Of a stretch of 64,000 nt of DNA, positions 14,831-22,783 are shown piece after piece. The notes beneath the pieces are model-generated. The model did not search any database, was not told the origin of the DNA, and saw nothing but the letters and a program-made list of their open reading frames with translations. The stretch's first letter is position 1. Each line of letters starts with the position of its first letter. This DNA comes from SFWF01 sp045539925 (GTDB taxonomy: Bacteria > Bacillota > Clostridia > Oscillospirales > Acutalibacteraceae), in NCBI GenBank assembly GCA_045539925.1, contig JAZQGH010000142.1, positions 1-64,000 of the forward strand. The letters run 5' to 3'. The position numbers and the translations under genes are program-made.

Positions 14831-16651
14831 ATGACAGAACGCAAAAATTTAAGAAATATTGCAATCATTGCACATGTAGATCACGGAAAAACCACCCTAG
14901 TCGATGGACTACTGAGACAAAGCGGTACATTCAGAGTCAACGAGCAGGTGAATGAAAGGGTAATGGATTCAAACGACCTCGAAAAAGAAAGAGGCATTAC
15001 TATTCTTTCAAAAAACACCTGCGTTATGTACGGAGATACAAAGATCAATATTATCGACACACCCGGACACGCTGTCTTCGGTGGAGAAGTAGAGCGTATA
15101 CTTATGATGGTAGACGGTGTGCTTTTATTGGTAGACGCATTTGAAGGATGTATGCCTCAGACTCGTTTTGTGCTTAAAAAGGCTTTATCTCTCGGAAAGA
15201 AAGTTATTGTTGTAGTAAACAAGATCGACAGGCCGATGGCGAGACCTGCAGAGATTGTCGATGGAGTTTTAGACCTGTTTATCGAGCTTGGTGCAGATGA
15301 TGATCAGATTGATTTTCCTGTTGTTTACGCATCCGGCAGAGACGGTTATGCTGTTACTGATCCAAATGAGAGCGGTACAGACCTTAAACCTCTCTTCGAA
15401 ATGATAGTTAATGAAATTGATCCACCTAAAGGCGAGATTGAAGCACCTTTACAGCTTCTGTTTTCAAATATAGAATATGATGATTACTTAGGACGCATGG
15501 GTGTAGGTAGGGTAGAGCGCGGCAAAGTGCGTGCCGGTCAGTCAGTTGCATTATGCCACTCAGATGGTTCAAACTCAGTTGTGAAAATTAGCAAAATTTT
15601 TATATTTGAAGGTCTTAAGCGTATTGAAGTTGAAGAGGCGTGCTTCGGTGATATAATTCAGGTCTCAGGAATTGAAAAACTCAATATAGGAGAAACTGCC
15701 TGTGACAGAGAATGTATTGAACCGCTTCCTTTCGTAAAAATCGACGAACCGACTCTTTCTATGAACTTTATGGTAAACAATTCTCCTTTCGCAGGTAGGG
15801 AAGGTAAGTTTGTCACCTCACGCAACATCCGTGACCGACTTTTCAAGGAAGTTGAAACTAATGTGTCTCTAAAGGTTGAAGAAACCGATTCGGCAGATAC
15901 CTTCAAAGTATCAGGTAGGGGAGAGTTACATCTGTCAATACTTATTGAAACTATGCGACGCCAAGGCTACGAATTTCAGGTATCTCCTCCTGAAGTAATA
16001 TATAAACATATTGACGGTAAGCTTTGTGAACCTATTGAGCTACTTATGATCGAAGTTCCGCAGGATTATGTAGGAGCGGTTATGGAAAGACTCGGTACCC
16101 GCAAAGCTGAGATAAAGAATATGGGCACGCGCGAAGGCGGTATGTCACATTTAGAGTTTCTTATTCCTGCAAGAGGACTAATGGGTTATCGTTCTCAGTT
16201 CCTCACCGATACCAACGGTAACGGTATTATGAATCACGTTTTCGATAGTTATCAGGAGTACAAGGGTGATATCGAGCAACGTTCTACAGGCTCTATAATA
16301 GTTCACGAAGCAGGCGAAAGCACCGGATACGGTCTCTTTAACACCCAAAGCAGAGGTCGTCTGTTCATAGGTCCCGGTGTTGAGGTTTACGAAGGAATGA
16401 TTGTAGGCGAAAATCCCAAAAACGAAGATATTGTATGTAATGTATGCAAGAAAAAACAAGCTACAAATATGCGTGCTGCCGGTTCTGATGACGCGCTTAA
16501 ACTTGTACCACCGAGTATTCTTTCTCTTGAGCAGTGTCTCGAATTCATTAAGAGCGACGAACTTGTTGAAATCACACCTAAATCAACTAGACTCAGAAAA
16601 AGAATACTCGATAAAGAACAACGAATGAAATTTGAAGCAAGGAACAAATAA
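14831..16651 (+). CDS. typA: Ribosome-associated GTPase TypA/BipA
   Basis: 606 aa translational GTPase. G1 is A-H-V-D-H-G-K-T-T at about residues 15-23, G3 D-T-P-G-H near 77, and G4 N-K-I-D near 130. EF-G-like domains III and V and the BipA-specific C-terminal domain follow. It acts on the 50S subunit in ribosome assembly and stress adaptation. Full length, strong promoter in front; an exonuclease gene starts one base after its stop, so the two are cotranscribed with the radical SAM gene. Confidence 0.95.
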   Translation: MTERKNLRNIAIIAHVDHGKTTLVDGLLRQSGTFRVNEQVNERVMDSNDLEKERGITILSKNTCVMYGDTKINIIDTPGHAVFGGEVERILMMVDGVLLLVDAFEGCMPQTRFVLKKALSLGKKVIVVVNKIDRPMARPAEIVDGVLDLFIELGADDDQIDFPVVYASGRDGYAVTDPNESGTDLKPLFEMIVNEIDPPKGEIEAPLQLLFSNIEYDDYLGRMGVGRVERGKVRAGQSVALCHSDGSNSVVKISKIFIFEGLKRIEVEEACFGDIIQVSGIEKLNIGETACDRECIEPLPFVKIDEPTLSMNFMVNNSPFAGREGKFVTSRNIRDRLFKEVETNVSLKVEETDSADTFKVSGRGELHLSILIETMRRQGYEFQVSPPEVIYKHIDGKLCEPIELLMIEVPQDYVGAVMERLGTRKAEIKNMGTREGGMSHLEFLIPARGLMGYRSQFLTDTNGNGIMNHVFDSYQEYKGDIEQRSTGSIIVHEAGESTGYGLFNTQSRGRLFIGPGVEVYEGMIVGENPKNEDIVCNVCKKKQATNMRAAGSDDALKLVPPSILSLEQCLEFIKSDELVEITPKSTRLRKRILDKEQRMKFEARNK

Positions 16652-16652
16652 T

Positions 16653-17543
16653 ATGGAATATATTGTTCTCGATTTAGAATGGAATAGCTCTTATTATAAG
16701 CCTCAGGGAAGATTCCTTAATGAAATTATACAGATCGGCGCAGTAAAACTTGATGACTCCTTTAATGTTGTAGACACATTTCAGGTGTATATTAAGTCTC
16801 AGATAGTAAAGAAACTCAGCAGCCGTACAATTAAACTTACAGGAATATCAAACGAAAGAATGACGTCAGGTACCAGCTTCAGAAACGCGGTTTTACAGTA
16901 TAACGACTGGGCGGGAAATGACGCTGTCACTATGACATGGAGTACGTCAGACCTTTACGCAATAGTAGAGAATTCGCGTATTTTCCTAGATAACTCAATA
17001 AGATTTTCCTTAAATAATTATTTGGACCTGCAGTCATACATTCAGGGCGAACTCAAGCTTCTAGGTCATTCAATAGCCAGTCAAATATCTCTGGCTAACG
17101 CAGCATCCTTGCTCGGCATAAATACAGATGGATTTGAACTCCACAACGCAAAGGATGACTCTTATCTATGCGGATTGATGCTAAAAAAATGCTATAATGA
17201 TGAACGCTTTCAAAATTTAGTGCGTAATGCCGCAGATCCAACCTTCTTTGAACGTCTATTCTTTAGATCTTATTATATTTCCAATATCAATGATAAGAGA
17301 ATCAAGAAATCCTATCTTAAATTTTCCTGTCAGCAGTGCAAAACATCCTTAAAACGCCAAAATAAGTGGAAGTTTAAGAATAATTGGTTAAGAGCAGAGT
17401 TTGAATGTGCGGCCTGCGCTACAAGATATAAATGTATGGTATCTTTCAGACAAACATACGATAAAATAATAACAAAGCAGCGCATTTTACCGATTGCTGC
17501 GTGTCCTGAGGTGAATAATGAGCCTGTGTCGATGCTGTCCTAG
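16653..17543 (+). CDS. DEDDh 3'-5' exonuclease with C-terminal zinc ribbon
   Basis: 296 aa. Start ATG at 16653, preceded by AAGGAAC and one base after the typA stop. The exonuclease I motif is L-D-L-E-W-N (D7, E9). The N-H-x-x-x-D type third motif appears as L-H-N-A-K-D-D-S-Y near residue 170. The last 80 residues have two Cys pairs (C-Q-Q-C and C-A-A-C), suggesting a zinc ribbon. The nuclease domain resembles KapD/DnaQ-type proteins. Substrate unknown. Its 3' end overlaps the next gene by 26 bp. Confidence 0.8.
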   Translation: MEYIVLDLEWNSSYYKPQGRFLNEIIQIGAVKLDDSFNVVDTFQVYIKSQIVKKLSSRTIKLTGISNERMTSGTSFRNAVLQYNDWAGNDAVTMTWSTSDLYAIVENSRIFLDNSIRFSLNNYLDLQSYIQGELKLLGHSIASQISLANAASLLGINTDGFELHNAKDDSYLCGLMLKKCYNDERFQNLVRNAADPTFFERLFFRSYYISNINDKRIKKSYLKFSCQQCKTSLKRQNKWKFKNNWLRAEFECAACATRYKCMVSFRQTYDKIITKQRILPIAACPEVNNEPVSMLS

Positions 17544-18387
17544 AAAATGTAACACTGATCGCTCTGAAGCTGTGGGTGTGTGCGGTGTTGGAAAAGATCT
17601 AAAAATTGCACGCGCAGGACTTCACTATGGAGAAGAACCCTGCATAAGCGGAACAAACGGCTCAGGAACAATATTTTTCTCTGGCTGTTCTCTAAAATGT
17701 GTTATGTGTCAGAACTATCAGATAAGTCACGAAGCATTTGGCGAATATGTTAACACTAACAAGTTTATTAACATAATGAAGACTTTGGAACAACAAGGAG
17801 CACATAATATCAATTTAGTTACCCCAAGTCATTATTTTACGAAAACATCTGAAGCACTGAAGTTCTACAGACCCAGCATACCTGTTATATACAATACAAG
17901 CGGTTACGACCTGACAGAAAATATTCAACAAAATATTTTTGATGTTTATTTGTTTGATTTAAAGTACTTTTCTTCAGAAAAATCAGAGAGATACTCAAAA
18001 TGTACCGATTATTTTGAAGTTGCATCCAAGGCTATCAAAACTGCAGTTAAGATTGTCGGCAGGCCGGTTTTTGACGAAAAAGGCATTATGAGAAGGGGAG
18101 TCGTAGTTCGTCATTTGATATTACCACAATCTACTAACGATTCAATAAATATTATTGATTGGCTCAACTTAAACACCCAAGACATTGTTTTTTCTCTAAT
18201 GTCTCAATATGTACCAATGTATCGCGCAAACGACTATCCTGAAATAAACAGAAGAATAACCGCACGTGAATACAATAAGGTGTTAGATAAATGTTTTGAT
18301 TGTAATTTTGCAGAAACATACATTCAAGATCTATCAAGCGCAACAAAAGAATTTATTCCATGCTTCGATCTTACAGGTGTAGATTAA
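17518..18387 (+). CDS. Radical SAM protein, PflA/PflX-like
   Basis: 289 aa. The radical SAM cluster motif is C57-S-L-K-C61-V-M-C64. Five further N-terminal cysteines (C4, C6, C7, C11, C22) suggest an additional metal site. The family (COG1313-like) resembles pyruvate formate-lyase activase but is uncharacterised. It overlaps the exonuclease gene by 26 bp and ends at a strong terminator. Activation of a glycyl-radical enzyme is possible, but no such enzyme is encoded here. Confidence 0.8.
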   Translation: MSLCRCCPRKCNTDRSEAVGVCGVGKDLKIARAGLHYGEEPCISGTNGSGTIFFSGCSLKCVMCQNYQISHEAFGEYVNTNKFINIMKTLEQQGAHNINLVTPSHYFTKTSEALKFYRPSIPVIYNTSGYDLTENIQQNIFDVYLFDLKYFSSEKSERYSKCTDYFEVASKAIKTAVKIVGRPVFDEKGIMRRGVVVRHLILPQSTNDSINIIDWLNLNTQDIVFSLMSQYVPMYRANDYPEINRRITAREYNKVLDKCFDCNFAETYIQDLSSATKEFIPCFDLTGVD

Positions 18388-18426
18388 AACAACATTATAC
18401 CAACTTAGCGTATAATGTTGTTTTTT
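18386..18426 (+). terminator. Terminator of the typA operon
   Basis: AAAACAACATTATA pairs with TATAATGTTGTTTT and runs into six Ts. The next promoter begins two bases later. Confidence 0.85.
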
Positions 18427-18427
18427 G

Positions 18428-18456
18428 TTGACATTCGCAAGAAAAGGTGATATAAT
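18428..18456 (+). promoter_or_regulatory. Original promoter of the Xer recombinase gene, now cut off by the prophage
   Basis: TTGACA (18428-18433), 17-bp spacer, TATAAT (18451-18456), both perfect. It now reads into the phage left end and a terminator at 18488. Joining it to the sequence right of the attR crossover recreates a promoter-leader-xer arrangement, so it is inferred to be the ancestral xer promoter. Confidence 0.7.
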
Positions 18457-18487
18457 AACCATAGAGCGAATTATACAAAATGAATGT
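18445..18487 (+). repeat. attL of the inovirus prophage
   Basis: A 43-bp segment matching 24099-24141 at 41 positions. It contains the -10 box, the left dif-like arm AATTATACAAAA (18469-18480) and the 6-bp centre TGAATG (18481-18486). The right arm here is phage sequence (TACTCCACCCAG) and does not match the left arm. Confidence 0.85.
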
Positions 18488-18525
18488 ACTCCACCCAGTT
18501 AACGGCTGAGTGGAGTGCTTTTTTT
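18488..18525 (+). terminator. Phage terminator at the left end
   Basis: ACTCCACCCAG pairs with CTGAGTGGAGT (one mismatch), followed by GC and seven Ts. In the circular phage it lies directly after the late operon. In the prophage it blocks the host promoter at 18428. Confidence 0.8.
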
Positions 18526-18670
18526 ATGCTCGGTCTGTGTCTGTTCCTTTGTTTGCCTTTTTGCAGAAACTTGGACTTTGTAAGTCTTTGCCTGTGGTGT
18601 AGGGTCCACACGCACAATCTTTGAAATTTGATAAAATAACCTACTAAAATGTTTGATAAAAACCTAAAAG

Positions 18671-18788
18671 AAAACGGGTCACTACTCCGCGCCTATAGTG
18701 ACCCGTTTTCTTTGGGTCTAAAATGCTTTCAAACCCGCATAAAACCAAGAAAAAAATAGACCCAAAACACCCTTTTTATTTTGGGTCT
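18671..18788. other. Paired hairpins in the phage intergenic region, candidate origin or packaging signal
   Basis: First stem: AAAACGGGTCACTA (18671-18684) with TAGTGACCCGTTTT (18696-18709), 14 bp perfect. Second: AGACCCAAAA (18758-18767) with TTTTGGGTCT (18779-18788). A further TTTGGGTCT at 18711-18719 could pair alternatively. Inoviruses keep their replication origins and packaging hairpin in one such gene-free region. A bidirectional terminator function is the simpler alternative. The 18526-18821 stretch holds no gene. Confidence 0.5.
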
Positions 18789-18821
18789 GTGTGTCTAAAT
18801 TATGTATTTATTGTATAATTC

Positions 18822-19046
18822 TTATGCTTTTCCATAACGCAACCAGTTGTATAATTTTATTGCTAAGAATATGATCAGTGTTATCAATATATAAGGCGCT
18901 TTAATTATTAAGGCTATTATATCTTTTACATCGTTTATTGGGCTAATTATATTTAAGATTTCTTTCCAAAAATTTGAGAATATCGTTAGTAGTTTTAATG
19001 CTGTGTCTAATAATCCTAATGTTTCTAAAATGGTGTTTATATTCAT
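18822..19046 (-). CDS. Small phage membrane protein, unknown
   Basis: 74 aa. Hydrophobic stretches at about 8-25 and 48-66, then a short basic tail (L-Y-N-W-L-R-Y-G-K-A). It starts 2 bp after the repressor stop, so both are read from the same leftward promoter. Not recognised; an immunity or superinfection-exclusion role would fit its expression with the repressor, but that is conjecture. Confidence 0.6.
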   Translation of the reverse strand: MNINTILETLGLLDTALKLLTIFSNFWKEILNIISPINDVKDIIALIIKAPYILITLIIFLAIKLYNWLRYGKA

Positions 19047-19048
19047 TG

Positions 19049-19273
19049 CTACTCCTTTGGAAGTGATTTTTTTGTGTTAGTAAATCCTAATATATAATCA
19101 GCGGTAACGTTGTAAAATTTGCATAGTGTCATTAAACAATCTATTGGTAAATCTCTTTCATTTCTTTCGTATCTTGAGTAGACTGTTTGTGATGTATTTA
19201 ATAATGTTGCAATTTGTGTTTGATTTAAATCTTTATCTTCTCTTAGATCTCTTATTCTTTCTGCTATTGTCAT
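19049..19273 (-). CDS. Phage XRE-family repressor
   Basis: 74 aa, a single Cro/C1-type HTH: I-A-E-R-I-R-D-L-R-E-D at residues 3-13 and the recognition region N-Q-T-Q-I-A-T-L-L-N-T-S-Q-T-V-Y-S-R-Y-E at 18-37. It is transcribed away from the replication and structural genes. The divergent intergenic region carries two operator-like copies, the usual layout of a lysogeny switch. An AAGGAG-like site (rightmost TAAGGAGTTA on this strand) precedes the ATG. Confidence 0.85.
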   Translation of the reverse strand: MTIAERIRDLREDKDLNQTQIATLLNTSQTVYSRYERNERDLPIDCLMTLCKFYNVTADYILGFTNTKKSLPKE

Positions 19274-19300
19274 AAATTTTTAACTCCTTAAAATTTTTAC

Positions 19301-19359
19301 TTGACAATATTACCATACGGTGTTATTATAATGTTGTGGTTAATACCGTATGGTGTTAT
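19301..19359 (+). promoter_or_regulatory. Phage early promoter with two operator copies
   Basis: TTGACA (19301-19306), 17-bp spacer, TATTAT (19324-19329). Operator-like repeats TACCATACGGTGTTAT (19311-19326) and TACCGTATGGTGTTAT (19344-19359) share 14 of 16 bases. Their cores ACCATACGGT and ACCGTATGGT are reverse complements and each is nearly palindromic. The first lies over the spacer and -10, so repressor binding there should block transcription. Confidence 0.65.
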
Positions 19360-19386
19360 TTGAGAAAATCAAGGGAGAAAATTTTT

Positions 19387-19866
19387 ATGTTAACAATTAT
19401 TTTATTCGGGTTTTTAGGTTTAGTTATTGGTATTGTTCTTGATCTATTTGTTTTTGAGTATGTTGATGTAAAAATATTATTTATGTGTGGATTTATGATG
19501 ATTGGTGTGTTTATTGCTGGTATTGTTGGCGCGTCGCTTGATTACGATATTAAGACTGAAACCGAATATATTTATTCTTTGAAAGACTCTTCATCTGTTG
19601 ATGGTGATTTCTTTTTAGGCACTGGTAGTGTTGATGATGAATTAGAATATCGATTTTTTATCAAACAGGAAGATGGCTCTTTAACTTTTGATAGTGTTAA
19701 ATCTGATAAAGTTCAAATTAAATTTGATGATTTACCACGTATTGAAAAATATGAAAATGTATCAAAATATTATTATTGGGTAATAGTTCCACCTTGTGAA
19801 AAGAAAGATACATTGTTTATTCCAAAAGAATCTGTTATTCAAAACATATCCGTTGATTTAGAGTAG
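19387..19866 (+). CDS. Phage membrane-anchored protein, unknown
   Basis: 159 aa from the ATG at 19387, preceded by AAGGGAG; an in-frame upstream ATG lies within the operator zone and lacks a site. Two membrane segments at about 2-25 and 29-52, then a soluble acidic domain of about 105 residues with many beta-prone stretches. First rightward gene after the switch. Not recognised. Confidence 0.65.
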   Translation: MLTIILFGFLGLVIGIVLDLFVFEYVDVKILFMCGFMMIGVFIAGIVGASLDYDIKTETEYIYSLKDSSSVDGDFFLGTGSVDDELEYRFFIKQEDGSLTFDSVKSDKVQIKFDDLPRIEKYENVSKYYYWVIVPPCEKKDTLFIPKESVIQNISVDLE

Positions 19867-19876
19867 GCGTAAGGCT

Positions 19877-20515
19877 ATGTCGACTTTGCAAGTATCTAGT
19901 TGTAAAGATAGGCACTTTTTCATACGAACATACCTTGATGAATTACAAATTAAAATAATCATTTCCTCGCATAACGTCCAGCATTACGCATATATCCTAC
20001 ATAATAAAGATGTTAAAGAGAATGGGGAATCGGTTGAGCCTCATTATCATGTCTTACTCTCGCTCTTTAATAAAACTACTGCACGTAGCGTAAATCGTTG
20101 GTTTAGCGGTTTTTTAGATAATAAAAATCAGTTGATACAATCGTATGTTGAAATTGCTGTAGATAGATATCAATGCTTTGATTATTTAACTCATAATACA
20201 AAGGCTTGTATTGAAAACGGCTCATATATTTACGATAAATCACTTATAAAATGTGATGATTACGGATTTTATAACGGCTCTCGTTCTGCTGATTTCGATA
20301 GTTCTACAAACTGTCTTTTAGATTTGATTGCAGGTGTTCCATATCAACAATTAGTGTATAGGTATGGTCGAGACTTTATTATGAATCATCAAAAATATAT
20401 AGACATTGCTTGTTTAATGTATCGTCAAGAATGTTTTAAGCCTAAAGATTGGGGTTTATACGATAAAGATGTTATTGGTGTTGGGCCTGCGGAGCTTTCT
20501 GAGGTTCAAGATTGA
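19877..20515 (+). CDS. Rolling-circle replication initiator (Rep_2-like HUH endonuclease)
   Basis: 212 aa. It shows the pattern of the pMV158/RepB-type Rep proteins: Y-A-Y-I-L-H-N-K-D-V at residues 37-46, the HUH metal site P-H56-Y-H58-V-L-L, and a Y-L-T-H segment at 103-106 holding the likely nicking Tyr. It nicks the plus strand at the double-strand origin to drive rolling-circle replication. Filamentous phages of E. coli use a different Rep; plasmid-like Reps occur in Gram-positive inoviruses. The start has GTAAGG upstream. Confidence 0.85.
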   Translation: MSTLQVSSCKDRHFFIRTYLDELQIKIIISSHNVQHYAYILHNKDVKENGESVEPHYHVLLSLFNKTTARSVNRWFSGFLDNKNQLIQSYVEIAVDRYQCFDYLTHNTKACIENGSYIYDKSLIKCDDYGFYNGSRSADFDSSTNCLLDLIAGVPYQQLVYRYGRDFIMNHQKYIDIACLMYRQECFKPKDWGLYDKDVIGVGPAELSEVQD

Positions 20516-20542
20516 TATAAATAATTTTAAAGGAGTAATATT

Positions 20543-20701
20543 ATGAAAATCGAGGCTATTTTAAAACAAGGTGTATCTAAAAAGACGGGTAATTCTTATG
20601 TATGTGTTGAGCTTACATTCCCGAACGGCTATAAAAAGGTCGTTTTCCCACAAGGTGCAGAGGCTTTTGTATTTGAGCAATGTCTCGCACAATATAAGTA
20701 A
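20543..20701 (+). CDS. Small phage protein, possible ssDNA-binding protein
   Basis: 52 aa, preceded by AAAGGAG at good spacing. Soluble, beta-rich, with the run Y-V-C-V-E-L-T-F-P-N-G-Y-K-K-V-V-F-P. Position between Rep and the coat gene is where filamentous phages place their ssDNA-binding protein (gpV). Assignment rests on size and place only. Confidence 0.55.
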   Translation: MKIEAILKQGVSKKTGNSYVCVELTFPNGYKKVVFPQGAEAFVFEQCLAQYK

Positions 20702-20763
20702 TTTATAATGGGGGAGTTGCCTCCCCCTTATAATAAAATTAAATATGAAAGGAGATGCCTTTA

Positions 20764-20946
20764 ATGGCTGAAGGTGCTATGTCCGCTTTTCTTACCAATA
20801 TCGGTACATTTTTCACCCAGTCTATTGAATGGCTGAGCACTGTGCTCGATACTGTAGTTGCAAGTCCTGCTCTCACAATTATGGTCCTTGCAATGCCTAT
20901 AGTCGGTTTCGCTGTTGGTCTGCTCTCTCGCCTTATTCGACTCTAA
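20764..20946 (+). CDS. Candidate major coat protein
   Basis: 60 aa from the ATG at 20764, with AAAGGAG upstream. A short polar N-terminus, an amphipathic helix, then one strong membrane helix (about 35-55) and a basic end (L-S-R-L-I-R-L), the architecture of mature inovirus coat subunits. There is no separate signal peptide. It has its own strong ribosome-binding site and is followed by a terminator, matching the high, separate expression of coat genes. Confidence 0.65.
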   Translation: MAEGAMSAFLTNIGTFFTQSIEWLSTVLDTVVASPALTIMVLAMPIVGFAVGLLSRLIRL

Positions 20947-20972
20947 TACAGTGTTGAACCATTCAATAGACT

Positions 20973-21008
20973 TGCCTACCGTAACTCCCTTGCGGTAGGT
21001 ATTTTTTT
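20973..21008 (+). terminator. Terminator after the coat gene
   Basis: CCTACCG (20975-20981) pairs with CGGTAGG (20993-20999), followed by TATTTTTTT. It should lower transcription of the downstream minor genes relative to coat. Confidence 0.75.
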
Positions 21009-21027
21009 CTATTAAAGGTATGTATTT

Positions 21028-21960
21028 GTGTTTAAAAAGTTTTTCAATAAAATTAAAAAGCCTTTGATGATTGTTTTTTCTATTATCATTATGCTTTGCT
21101 CTGTATTTACTTTTTCTGCATCAGCTACTACATATACTGATTTAACTTTTTCTGATTACTTTAGTTCTGCGTATTATAATTATGAAATTTCGGACAGTGC
21201 AGTAAATACAGGTGTTGCGTTTTCTGATGACCAAATTTCAATAAATCGATTACCGAATTGGTCACAGGGTGTTTATCACATTGTTATTGATTTTTATCCT
21301 GGACTATTCTATCAAAATAACTATTTGTATACCTCTCTAAAAGCTGATTGTAATTTAGCAGGGTGTTATTTTCAAGGTAATTCTGATTTGAATTATTTTT
21401 CGCGTACTGATAGTAGCGGTAATGTCGAATATGCTGACTTTTCTTATGCTGGGTGGGGTTACGGCTTTAATTTTGATTATCCCGAAAAATTAAATAAATA
21501 TGTCAAATATACTTTATCTTTGTATGTTTATGTTCAAGGTAATTATTTTGAAACTTTTATAAATCTTGATAATATTTACATTACGGCTTATACAGAAGAG
21601 GAAGCTTTAGCAAACGGTATTATTGACAACCAAAATCAAAATACAGATAAAATACTTAACGGTTGGGATAATGCTCCGCCTGTTGATAGCAGTAGTGTAA
21701 ATAATCATAATCAAATAGAAAATGAAATAAACGCTAATAATCAGCAGGGAATTACTGATACTAAAGGCTTGTTTTCTAATTTTAATTTATCTAATGGAAA
21801 TATTGGTAGGGGATTGCTTGCAGTTACTCAAATATTTAATAATTTGACCGCTGTAGGTTGGCTTAATGAATTGTTACAATATGGTCTTATAATCGGTATT
21901 TTTGGCTTTATACTCGGTACTACACAACTTATACGGTCTTTTATAGGGGGTAGGAAATAA
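21028..21960 (+). CDS. pIII-like phage adsorption protein
   Basis: 310 aa with a GTG start nine bases after AAAGGT. A basic N-terminus and hydrophobic core (residues 1-33) ending A-S-A form a Sec signal peptide. A Tyr/Asn/Ser-rich secreted domain of about 240 residues follows, and a C-terminal membrane anchor lies near 283-304 before G-G-R-K. Size, position after the coat gene and topology match the receptor-binding minor coat protein pIII. Sequence similarity to known pIII is not evident, as usual for this fast-evolving protein. Confidence 0.7.
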   Translation: MFKKFFNKIKKPLMIVFSIIIMLCSVFTFSASATTYTDLTFSDYFSSAYYNYEISDSAVNTGVAFSDDQISINRLPNWSQGVYHIVIDFYPGLFYQNNYLYTSLKADCNLAGCYFQGNSDLNYFSRTDSSGNVEYADFSYAGWGYGFNFDYPEKLNKYVKYTLSLYVYVQGNYFETFINLDNIYITAYTEEEALANGIIDNQNQNTDKILNGWDNAPPVDSSSVNNHNQIENEINANNQQGITDTKGLFSNFNLSNGNIGRGLLAVTQIFNNLTAVGWLNELLQYGLIIGIFGFILGTTQLIRSFIGGRK

Positions 21961-22182
21961 ATGTTACAGTTTTTTGATTGGGTTTCTGCTTTTTTTGAAA
22001 ACATCGGTAATTATCTAATTAATATGATTAACAGCATAACAGAGGTATTGGGATTGATTTTATCAATTCAAACTTTACCGCTTTCTATACATGGCTTTGT
22101 TCCGTCTGTTGTTAGTAGTTGCGTTCTTATTGTTTCTGCTGTTGCTATTGCTAAATTAGTTGTAGGGTGGGGGAATGCATAA
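21961..22182 (+). CDS. Small hydrophobic phage protein, pVI-like minor coat candidate
   Basis: 73 aa, starting directly after the pIII-like stop. Hydrophobic nearly throughout, with membrane segments at about 20-38 and 47-70. Its place after the adsorption protein is that of pVI in Ff phages. Function by position only. Confidence 0.55.
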   Translation: MLQFFDWVSAFFENIGNYLINMINSITEVLGLILSIQTLPLSIHGFVPSVVSSCVLIVSAVAIAKLVVGWGNA

Positions 22183-22352
22183 TGTATGAATTTATTCAAA
22201 TGTTGTCTAATTTCTTATCAAGAGTTATGAGTGCACTCGGCACTGCTGTTTTTGATATTGGCGGTGTAGTTGTTTCTCTCTCCGATATACTTTTAGGTTT
22301 TCTTGCACTCTCAATTATAATTACAGTATTTTGGAAAGGAGCACGTGCGTAA
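22182..22352 (+). CDS. Small phage membrane protein, minor coat candidate
   Basis: 56 aa; its ATG overlaps the preceding stop by one base (TAATG). One or two hydrophobic helices (about 10-28 and 33-52). Likely translationally coupled in the minor-coat cluster. Confidence 0.55.
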   Translation: MYEFIQMLSNFLSRVMSALGTAVFDIGGVVVSLSDILLGFLALSIIITVFWKGARA

Positions 22353-22459
22353 TGTTTATTTTATCTGCATTACCTATATTTTTAAGCGGTAATATTTTAA
22401 CCTATGTCTTTTTGTTATCGTTTGTGTTTTGTCTCCTTTTTAAACTCGTTAGGGGGTAA
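22352..22459 (+). CDS. 35-residue phage membrane peptide
   Basis: ATG overlaps the preceding stop (TAATG), after a GGAAAGGAG site. Almost wholly hydrophobic, ending F-K-L-V-R-G. Size is like pVII/pIX (32-33 aa) of Ff phages. The AGGGGG that ends it is the next ribosome-binding site. Confidence 0.5.
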   Translation: MFILSALPIFLSGNILTYVFLLSFVFCLLFKLVRG

Positions 22460-22464
22460 TATGT

Positions 22465-22536
22465 TTGTCTTTACAAGTAATATTGCTATTTGGTATATTT
22501 GCTGTGCTATGTGTTGTAGCATTTACGAAAGATTAG
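22465..22536 (+). CDS. Possible 23-residue phage membrane peptide
   Basis: TTG start eight bases after AGGGGG; product M-S-L-Q-V-I-L-L-F-G-I-F-A-V-L-C-V-V-A-F-T-K-D, a single clean membrane helix. An overlapping ATG at 22461 opens a different frame (32 aa, ending 22559) with Cys-rich, less regular content. The TTG version is favoured because it ends right at the next ribosome-binding site. Confidence 0.35.
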   Translation: MSLQVILLFGIFAVLCVVAFTKD

Positions 22537-22546
22537 GGGGTAAAAT

Positions 22547-22735
22547 ATGCAAACTTTAATTGAGGCCTTGAGAGAAATAATCGGTAGTCCTGAATTTTAT
22601 GTCAGATTAGGCGGTAGCACAAACTATACTTGGGATTATGGTGCTATGATAGAGTATTTTGTTGCGTCTCTCATAGTTTTAGTTGTTGTTGCCTCGGTGT
22701 TCAAACTTATTGTTCATTGGGCAAGTGGAAAATAA
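22547..22735 (+). CDS. Small phage membrane protein
   Basis: 62 aa after an AGGGGGT site. A polar N-terminal half, then a membrane helix at about 36-56 and W-A-S-G-K end. It resembles a coat-type subunit in layout and may be a second minor coat protein. Last of the tiny-protein cluster. Confidence 0.55.
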   Translation: MQTLIEALREIIGSPEFYVRLGGSTNYTWDYGAMIEYFVASLIVLVVVASVFKLIVHWASGK

Positions 22736-22740
22736 TATAA

Positions 22741-22769
22741 TCCCTGCTCCCACACATAGGGAGCAGGGA
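22741..22769 (+). other. Intercistronic hairpin ahead of the Zot gene
   Basis: TCCCTGCTCCC pairs perfectly with GGGAGCAGGGA (11 bp, 7-nt loop). No T run follows; the Zot ribosome-binding site AAGGGGAG begins at its foot. It may limit Zot expression by processing or occlusion. Confidence 0.5.
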
Positions 22770-22783
22770 AGGGGAGTTATAGT

